NCBI GenBank assembly: GCA_027294925.1
Contig: JAPULM010000104.1
Span: 1-5,731 of the forward strand
DNA from: a bacterium
GTDB taxonomy: Bacteria > Tectomicrobia > Entotheonellia > Entotheonellales > Entotheonellaceae
Direction: 5' to 3'
DNA length: 5,731 bases
The notes under the pieces are model-generated. The model did not search any database. It was not told where the DNA came from and worked only from the letters and a program-made list of their open reading frames with translations. The position numbers and the translations under genes were made by a program. Positions 1 through 3,660 of this stretch are shown piece by piece; within the stretch, counting starts at the first letter, position 1; each line of letters opens with the position of its first letter.

Positions 1-216
1 CCCGCATTGTGATCCGTTGAGGACGTAGGTGTCGCCGTCCTTGACGGTCATCAGCGGAGTCTTGCGGACTGCGCCGGTCTTGTTGCCGGTGTGGGTCACG
101 AGGATCACCGGCAGCCCGGTGTCGCGCAGTGTGGTGCCTTCGGTACCACCACTGCGCTCATAGAGTTCAACCTGGTCGCGCACCCACTCTCTGGTGCTCG
201 GAATGTATTCTGCCAT
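1..216 (-). CDS. F420 (deazaflavin)-dependent nitroreductase/quinone reductase family protein, 3' part cut by window edge
   Basis: Seen: reading leftward from an ATG at 216-214, 72 codons stay open to base 1. They begin MAEYIPSTREWVRDQVELYE, followed by SGGTEGTTLRDTGLPVILVT (residues 22-41) and TGNKTGAVRKTPLM (43-56). Known: this pattern (WVRDQ, SGGTEGTTLRDTG, G-x-K-T-G, R-K-T-P-L) is the N-terminal half of the Ddn/DUF385 family (TIGR00026). These are split-barrel oxidoreductases of about 130-150 residues that use reduced F420 (some members bind other cofactors) to reduce quinones or nitroaromatics. An AAGGAG ribosome site (minus strand, 228-223) sits 6 bases before the ATG and supports this start. 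The rest of the protein lies beyond the window, so integrity and substrate cannot be judged. The gene is divergent from the selenoprotein, with 351 bases between the two start codons. The family is commonest in actinobacteria but not confined to them. Sure of the family, unsure of cofactor and substrate. Confidence 0.85.
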   Translation of the reverse strand, partial: MAEYIPSTREWVRDQVELYERSGGTEGTTLRDTGLPVILVTHTGNKTGAVRKTPLMTVKDGDTYVLNGSQCG

Positions 217-498
217 CGGGGTCTCCTTAATACTGAGGAGGTTTGGCGTGCGCAGCAACTTTCACACGCATGGATACGGCAAGACTTGCATAGCACGATT
301 AAGCCAAATCGCAATCCTTATTTTCTTATATACGGCGCCGCAAAACAAGCTAGAAACTCTGAAGTCTACAAATGTATGCCGCTCGAGCACATCTCCACCG
401 GTTGGCCAGCCTTAGACCTGCAAATGGGTGTTCACTTTGCGTGTGGCGTTCGCCGCGCAGATAGTGTGGGCAGTCGGACCGGCAGCGTTACGATGAGC
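217..498. other. Divergent intergenic region without a recognised gene
   Basis: This spacer lies between the two divergent genes. A plus-strand ORF crosses it (91-507), but it is antisense to the Ddn-family gene, has no recognisable protein pattern and no ribosome site, so I leave it out. A small GC hairpin can form at 441-458 (GTGTGGC, loop GTTC, GCCGCGC, two G-U pairs) but no T tract follows it. I could not pick a convincing leftward promoter for the Ddn-family gene. Confidence 0.5.
223..240 (-). promoter_or_regulatory. Inverted repeat covering the ribosome binding site of the Ddn-family gene
   Basis: On the minus-strand transcript CTCCT (240-236) can pair with AGGAG (227-223) across an 8-base loop. 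The 3' arm is the Shine-Dalgarno sequence of the gene starting at 216. A 5-bp stem is weak. It could modestly mask the ribosome site, or it may be chance complementarity with the purine-rich SD. Confidence 0.25.
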
Positions 499-511
499 GC
501 TGTTTGACAGC
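499..511. promoter_or_regulatory. Short palindrome over the -35 box, possible operator
   Basis: GCTGT (499-503) and ACAGC (507-511) form a perfect inverted repeat around TTG, overlapping the -35 hexamer of the selenoprotein promoter. A repressor bound here would block RNA polymerase. With only five bases per arm it could be accidental. Confidence 0.25.
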
Positions 512-531
512 CCCCGTGACCCTGCTATAAT
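504..531 (+). promoter_or_regulatory. Near-consensus extended -10 sigma-70 promoter of the selenoprotein gene
   Basis: The -35 box TTGACA (504-509) and the -10 box TATAAT (526-531) both match consensus. The spacer is 16 bases, and TGC directly before the -10 gives an extended -10. Transcription should start near 538, leaving a leader of about 30 bases before the ATG at 568. A 13-base palindrome (GCTGT-TTG-ACAGC, 499-511) is centred on the -35 box and could be an operator. Promoter strength and repression are inferred, not shown. Confidence 0.8.
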
Positions 532-567
532 CGCTGTGTTCTCGAGTCAAACTTACTGGAGGCCACC

Positions 568-1506
568 ATGGCTATTGACACCACCACCACTTCTGAGCTG
601 GTCTATGCCCTGGACGAAGACGTGCCGATCCGTTACATTGACCGAACCCGCGACTATTACCGGGTGCTTGGCTACGACAAACCGTATCGCTGGGCTCACT
701 TTGCCGAGGTGCCTTTCACACCCTTGCAAAAGCCGCTGGCCGAATCACGTATGGCCCTGGTCAGCACGGCGGCGCCCTATCAGCCGGGGGTTGGCGATCA
801 GGGACCTGGCGCCGCCTACAATGCGGCCACTAAGTTTTATAAAGTCTATGCCGACTCGACGGACGCCGTAGCGGACGTGCGGATTTCTCATCTCGGCTAC
901 GACCGTGTCCATACCACGGCCTCGGATGCGAACACCTATTTTCCGCTAGCCCGCCTCAAAAAGGCCGCAGCGGCCGGCCGCATCGGCGCCATCACGCCCC
1001 GCTTTTATGGTGCACCCACCAACCGTAGCCAACGTGTCACCATGCAGCAAGACTGTCCCGACATTCTGCATCTCTGTCAGGAGGACCAGGCCGACGTTGC
1101 CATCATCGTTCCGAGTTGACCGGTGTGTCACCAGACCGTGAGTCTGATCGCTCGGCATCTGGAAGCCAACGGCATTCCGACCGTCATTATGGGTTGCGCC
1201 AAAGACATTGTGGAGCACTGTGGGGTACCGCGTTTTCTGTTCAGCGATTTTCCGCTTGGCAACTCGGCTGGTAAACCGGATGATGGAGAATCACAACGCA
1301 CCACGCTCGAACTTGCCCTGCGGCTTCTGGAAACGGCGTCTGCGGCCCGTACGACCGTGCAAAACTCACAACGGTGGAGGGCGGATCCGTCCTGGAAACG
1401 CGACTTTAGTAATATCGACAACCTGTCTCCTGAGGAACTTGCGCAACGGCGTCAAGCGTTTGATAGGCAGAAAGCCGTCGCCCGTGACAAACGGCAAGAG
1501 AGCTGA
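568..1506 (+). CDS. Selenoprotein B-like protein of the glycine/sarcosine/betaine/D-proline reductase family, TGA read as selenocysteine at residue 184
   Basis: Seen: ATG at 568 follows TGGAGG with a 5-base gap. The frame is open to TGA 1117-1119 and continues in the same frame to TGA 1504-1506, giving 312 residues with selenocysteine at 184. The first part has TPLQKPLAESRMALVSTA (51-68), RISHLGYD (105-112), DANTYFPLARL (120-130) and GRIGAITPRFYG (137-148). The TGA lies in VPS-U-PVC (residues 181-187). The part after it has ARHLEANGIPTVIMG (195-209) and PRFLFSDFPLGNSAGKP (221-237). Known: GrdB/PrdB-type proteins carry a redox UxxC motif (CxxC in Cys homologues) in just this setting, followed by a helix and a 'GIPTV' strand. 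GrdB and PrdB are the substrate-specific subunits of Stickland reductases. Shorter relatives of about 300 residues occur in many non-fermenting bacteria with unproven roles, perhaps thiol redox reactions. No partner subunits (GrdA/GrdC) are visible. The tail after about 260 is charged and looks lineage-specific. The alternatives, a nonsense mutation or sequencing error, are disfavoured because the family pattern runs through the TGA in one frame and a SECIS-like hairpin follows. Confidence 0.88.
1120..1155 (+). promoter_or_regulatory. Candidate bacterial SECIS element directly after the UGA codon
   Basis: Seen: CAGAC (1132-1136) pairs perfectly with GTCTG (1142-1146) around the 5-base loop CGTGA (1137-1141). 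Below it are an interrupted stem (A1130-T1148, T1128-G1150, G1127-C1151) and a closing CCG/CGG pairing (1120-1122 with 1153-1155). Known: bacterial SECIS elements lie inside the coding region just after UGA. They have a small apical loop with a G in its first two positions, placed roughly 16-37 bases downstream. Here the loop starts 17 bases after the UGA, its second base is G, and U follows. Inferred: this is where SelB binds to deliver Sec-tRNA. The lower stem has mismatches, so the fold should be computed. Confidence 0.7.
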
Positions 1507-1540
1507 AGACCGTCAAGGGAGAGGGCAACTGGCATAGGGC

Positions 1541-2221
1541 TCAACGAATATCTTTGAAAAACGGATGGCTGGGGGCGACTGACAGGCCAAGCCGGTGGCG
1601 TATCAAAATAGCCAGTACCCGTGCGAAACTGCGCCAGATACCGATCTTTTCAAATTTACGCGAATCCGTAATGACATAGTCGTCCAACAGGACCGGCCGC
1701 GTGATGGGTAACAGCTTCTCGCCGAACGCGACATCTTCCAGGATCGGCTGATCGGGAAACCCATGCAGTTGGTTAAACAGGGCCTGCCGTACAAACAGGG
1801 CCTGATCGCCATACATGATGCGTGTGCGCTGACAGCGAAAGTTATGCAACAACGAAATGAGACGCAAGCGCCAATCATTGCCGGAAAAGCGTTGACGAAA
1901 GCCACCGGTTTGATACGTCTGGTCAGCTTCTAAGGCATTCAGGGTAGCTAGGGCCTGAGGCGGCAGTAAGGTATCGGCGTGCAAAAACAGCAGCCATTCG
2001 CCCCGCGCCACACCAGCCCCAGCGTTCATTTGTGAGGCGCGGCCTTTGGCTGCGTGCAAGAGTTGCACCTCAGGGTAACGAGAGACGATGTTGCACGTCC
2101 GATCATGACTGCCGCCATCCACCACGATAATCTCAAATTCTCCAGCTTGACGGTTGACATGGTCAAGCGTGGTCGGCAGCACGACTTCTTCGTCGTACAC
2201 CGGGATGATAACGGAAATCAT
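1541..2221 (-). CDS. GT2-family glycosyltransferase, TIGR04283 type (rSAM/selenodomain-associated transferase 2; arsenosugar-linked)
   Basis: Seen: 226 residues beginning MISVIIPVYDEE, with VDGGSHDRT (34-42), GRASQMNAGA (60-69), the metal/nucleotide motif FLHADT (79-84), an acceptor-side GGFR (107-109 region), YGDQALF (137-143) and ILEDVAF (160-166). These follow the order of a GT-A fold. Known: the pattern, especially GRAxQMNxGA, HADT, GDQ and ED, matches the TIGR04283 family. It was named for co-occurrence with a radical SAM/selenodomain protein now called ArsS, and is implicated in arsenosugar synthesis. Length is normal and no membrane anchor is evident. The start has a loose GGGGA about 8 bases upstream. 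It converges with the selenoprotein gene, with 34 bases between the stops and no clear terminator hairpin. ArsS and ArsM are not in the window, so the arsenic role is inferred from the family only. Confidence 0.85.
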   Translation of the reverse strand: MISVIIPVYDEEVVLPTTLDHVNRQAGEFEIIVVDGGSHDRTCNIVSRYPEVQLLHAAKGRASQMNAGAGVARGEWLLFLHADTLLPPQALATLNALEADQTYQTGGFRQRFSGNDWRLRLISLLHNFRCQRTRIMYGDQALFVRQALFNQLHGFPDQPILEDVAFGEKLLPITRPVLLDDYVITDSRKFEKIGIWRSFARVLAILIRHRLGLSVAPSHPFFKDIR

Positions 2222-2359
2222 AACCTGTCCCCGACCCAGGTGGGAAGACTGCTTTGAGCTGCCAGGCGCTTGGAGGCATCAGCGGCCAGCAAGGTATCCA
2301 ATGCACCATGTTCCCTACGTCGAGAGTGTGTACCGTATCTCGCGGGCTGTTAAGTGGCA

Positions 2360-2674
2360 TTACGCAGCGGCGAGTGGACGAATGCTTTGTAACTCCTTCT
2401 TAAAACGGTGTGCGGACTCCCAGAGGTCTCTGGCGTGTTGTGCGTTGAGCCAAAATTCTGGCGCATTACCGAACAGCCGCGACAGGCGTAACGCCATCAC
2501 GGGGGTAATGGATCGTCGTTCCCTTAGTAGTTCATTTATCGTTTGACGCGAAACACCTAAAGCATCTGCCAGGGATGTCGTTGTCAAATTATAGTCCGGC
2601 ATAAAATCTTCCCGAAGCATTTCACCGGGATGTGTCGGGGGGATTACTCGTTGTACGGTGTTTGGTATTGCCAT
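2360..2674 (-). CDS. higA: HigA-family antitoxin, XRE-type helix-turn-helix
   Basis: Seen: 104 residues. After a short arm comes IPPTHPGEMLREDFMPDYNL (11-30). A helix-turn-helix follows at about 33-57 (SLADALGVSRQTINELLRER), then the typical SITPVMALRLSRLFGNAPEFW (55-75) and NAQHARDLW (77-85). Known: the HPGE-ML opening plus the XRE domain and the LxxLFGxxPEFWLNxQ tail define the HigA family (TIGR02607). HigA neutralises HigB and represses the shared promoter. It lies 50 bases downstream of the toxin gene on the same strand, the toxin-first order of higBA loci. AAAGG (2688-2684) lies 9 bases before the ATG and is preceded by the A-rich heptamer repeat. The 138 bases beyond the stop, up to the glycosyltransferase start, hold no recognised gene. 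The HTH presumably binds the palindrome in the higB promoter. Confidence 0.93.
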   Translation of the reverse strand: MAIPNTVQRVIPPTHPGEMLREDFMPDYNLTTTSLADALGVSRQTINELLRERRSITPVMALRLSRLFGNAPEFWLNAQHARDLWESAHRFKKELQSIRPLAAA

Positions 2675-2690
2675 GATTTTGTGCCTTTAT

Positions 2691-2718
2691 ATGTTTTATG
2701 TTTTGTGTTTTGTGTTTT
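2691..2718. repeat. Four-copy heptamer tandem repeat in the higB-higA spacer
   Basis: The plus strand reads ATGTTTT, ATGTTTT, GTGTTTT, GTGTTTT, four exact-length units of RTGTTTT. The transcript therefore carries AAAACAY four times. It fills most of the 50-base gap between the toxin stop and the antitoxin ATG, just before the higA ribosome site. An unstructured A-rich leader could help ribosomes load on higA (S1-type enhancer), and copy number could change by slippage. The effect is inferred. Confidence 0.85.
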
Positions 2719-2724
2719 GATTTG

Positions 2725-3006
2725 TTAATGGTAATCGGTTATTTCAACATCATAGGCATCGCCGTCAGTGAATTGGAAACAAATACGCCATTGTTCGTTG
2801 ATAGATATGGCATATTGCCCCGCTCGGTTACCTTCGAGGGCATGTAATCGATTGCTTGGAGGTAGCCGTAGGTCGTGCAGAGTTGTTACCCAATGAATGT
2901 ATTCCAATCGCCGAATCGCCCGCCTGATTAAATCTGCTGGAAAACGCTTGGAGGTGCCGTGAGTAAAAAGCTGCTGCGTTTCTTTGTTGGCAAATGTTTT
3001 AATCAT
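2725..3006 (-). CDS. higB: HigB-type toxin, RelE/ParE superfamily mRNA interferase
   Basis: Seen: 93 residues beginning MIKTFANKETQQLF, with RRAIRRLEYIHWVTTLHDL (28-46), then LPPSNRLHALEGNRAGQYAI (48-67), INEQWRICFQF (69-79) and the terminal DAYDVEITDYH (83-93). Known: the LHxLxGxRxGxYxIxINxQWRICF...DAYDVEIxDYH pattern is diagnostic for HigB-like toxins (plasmid maintenance killer family). They cleave mRNA at the ribosome; the basic residues and the C-terminal Tyr-His match the active-site region. The family residues expected here are intact, so the toxin is probably functional. It is first in the operon with higA. Its promoter is so close that the message should begin at or next to the ATG; no Shine-Dalgarno sequence fits between. 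The start is supported by the family's usual MIK-x-F opening. Confidence 0.94.
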   Translation of the reverse strand: MIKTFANKETQQLFTHGTSKRFPADLIRRAIRRLEYIHWVTTLHDLRLPPSNRLHALEGNRAGQYAISINEQWRICFQFTDGDAYDVEITDYH

Positions 3007-3011
3007 GATAG

Positions 3012-3040
3012 AATGTAATCTGTCACGTGATAGTTGTCAA
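3012..3040 (-). promoter_or_regulatory. higBA promoter
   Basis: On the minus strand TTGACA (3040-3035) is followed after 17 bases by TACATT (3017-3012). Only five bases separate the -10 from the higB ATG at 3006, so transcription should start at about the A of the ATG, giving a leaderless toxin message. The spacer contains a TCACGTGA palindrome, as expected for an autorepressed toxin-antitoxin promoter. Confidence 0.72.
3020..3033. promoter_or_regulatory. Palindromic operator, probable HigA binding site
   Basis: CTGTCACGTGATAG contains the perfect 8-base palindrome TCACGTGA (3023-3030). It is extended by CT/AG flanks with one mismatched pair (G3022 against T3031). It lies between the -35 and -10 boxes of the higB promoter, so a bound HigA dimer would exclude RNA polymerase. 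The assignment rests on position and the usual autoregulation of higBA operons. Confidence 0.6.
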
Positions 3041-3317
3041 GCATCATTCCCCCCATCGCCTTCCCCAACCTCGCTGTTCACCATCGTGCATGCCGCTGCC
3101 ACCAGCGCCATGCGGCGGCGGATGCTAGAAGCGTCGGCCTGATCGAATCCGCCAAGAGATTTGAGAGCTGCCCCGGCAAGGTCGACGTTTTTGTCCAGCT
3201 GCTGTATCTTGCCCCACTTCGACACCTTGGAGTAACAGCGGGTCGAGCGCCGGCTAGTCTCTTGGCATGCTTGGGGTATCGAGTGTCTCTGCAACCGAGC
3301 GCGTGTATGATTTGATT
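3041..3317. other. Intergenic stretch without a recognised gene
   Basis: This 277-base stretch separates higB from the UPF0175 gene. Overlapping ORFs exist on both strands (3034-3315 plus, 93 codons; 3037-3294 minus, 85 codons). Neither has a family pattern or ribosome site that I can recognise, and both run into the higB promoter. The base composition differs from the AT-richer higB next to it, so it could be a decayed gene or mobile-element scar, but I see no terminal repeats. Confidence 0.4.
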
Positions 3318-3332
3318 GAGCTTAGGAAGCTC
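3318..3332 (-). other. Small hairpin across the stop codon of the UPF0175 gene
   Basis: GAGCTT (3318-3323) and AAGCTC (3327-3332) form a perfect 6-bp inverted repeat with a 3-base loop containing part of the TAA stop. The minus-strand sequence after it (AATCAAATC) has no T run, so this is not a typical intrinsic terminator. It may slow nuclease trimming of the 3' end. Confidence 0.3.
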
Positions 3333-3591
3333 GGGGAAAGGGATTTTGGAGTTCGGCCTTGAGTTCCTCGTGCGTCAGATCAATAACCGAGACCTGGTGT
3401 TTGGTCATCAGGTCAAACAGGTCGTGACGCAGGACCCCCAGCATCTCGGCAGCCTTGCCTTGGGAGATCTGGTGCTCGCGTAACAGCTCCATGACCAAGG
3501 CTTCTTTCGCCTTGGCGGCAAACTCCTCCTGAGGCAGGTGCGCGCACACGTCGTCAGGGACTTCCACTTCAAAATTCAGCCGTCTCGACAT
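3322..3591 (-). CDS. UPF0175 family small protein (antitoxin-like)
   Basis: Seen: 89 residues from the ATG at 3591. An N-terminal strand NFEVEVPDDVCAHL (6-19) is followed by a helix AKAKEALVMELLREH (26-40). A helix-turn-helix-like segment comes next, ISQGKAAEMLGVLRHDLFDL (42-61), and then HQVSVIDLTHEELKAEL (65-81). Known: UPF0175 proteins have this layout (ExPxxV start, EALALEL helix, 'GKISxGKAAELAGxSRxEFLxLL', short acidic tail) and are usually found beside a PIN-domain-like DUF3368 protein. They are thought to be DNA-binding antitoxins. No such partner is present here, so it looks solitary. The frame is open upstream to 3657, but the extra 22 codons would cover the promoter at 3625-3653. 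The ATG at 3591 has AAGG 10 bases before it and gives the normal family length. It is separate from higBA. Confidence 0.78.
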   Translation of the reverse strand: MSRRLNFEVEVPDDVCAHLPQEEFAAKAKEALVMELLREHQISQGKAAEMLGVLRHDLFDLMTKHQVSVIDLTHEELKAELQNPFPRAS

Positions 3592-3624
3592 GTTTCGTGC
3601 GCCTTGCAGAATTCGTCGCTGAAA

Positions 3625-3653
3625 ATAATATAGGCCGAACCACGAGTGGCCAA
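3625..3653 (-). promoter_or_regulatory. Probable sigma-70 promoter of the UPF0175 gene
   Basis: On the minus strand TTGGCC (3653-3648) and TATTAT (3630-3625) are separated by 17 bases. The expected start is near 3618, giving a leader of about 27 bases before the ATG at 3591. The site lies wholly in the 69-base gap after metH, so the small gene can be transcribed independently. The -10 matches consensus at five of six bases, the -35 at four of six. Confidence 0.55.
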
Positions 3654-3660
3654 TCACGAG

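Noticed and set aside
91..507. Plus-strand 138-codon ORF
   Set aside because: It is antisense to the Ddn-family coding region, has no recognisable domain or ribosome site, and ends inside the selenoprotein promoter.
1117..1119. TGA as a true stop, making two genes (568-1119 and 1123-1506)
   Set aside because: The downstream frame has no ribosome site, begins with GTG in the middle of the redox motif, and continues the same family pattern. A SECIS-like hairpin follows.
1121..1138. Alternative hairpin CGGT/ACCG after the UGA as the SECIS
   Set aside because: The stem is only four bases, it starts too close to the UGA, and it competes with the longer, better placed CAGAC/GTCTG stem.
1504..1506. 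Final TGA as a second selenocysteine codon
   Set aside because: The sequence after it has no family pattern or UxxC context, reaches another TGA soon, and runs into the 3' end of the convergent gene.
2321..2342. CGAGA/TCTCG inverted repeat downstream of higA as a terminator
   Set aside because: It has a 5-bp stem with a 12-base loop and no T tract, so it is indistinguishable from chance.
3034..3315. Plus-strand 93-codon ORF (and minus-strand 3037-3294) as genes
   Set aside because: They overlap each other on opposite strands and the higB promoter, with no ribosome site or family resemblance that I can support.
3318..3332. Hairpin as an intrinsic terminator of the UPF0175 gene
   Set aside because: The stem is six bases, overlaps the stop codon, and is not followed by a T tract.
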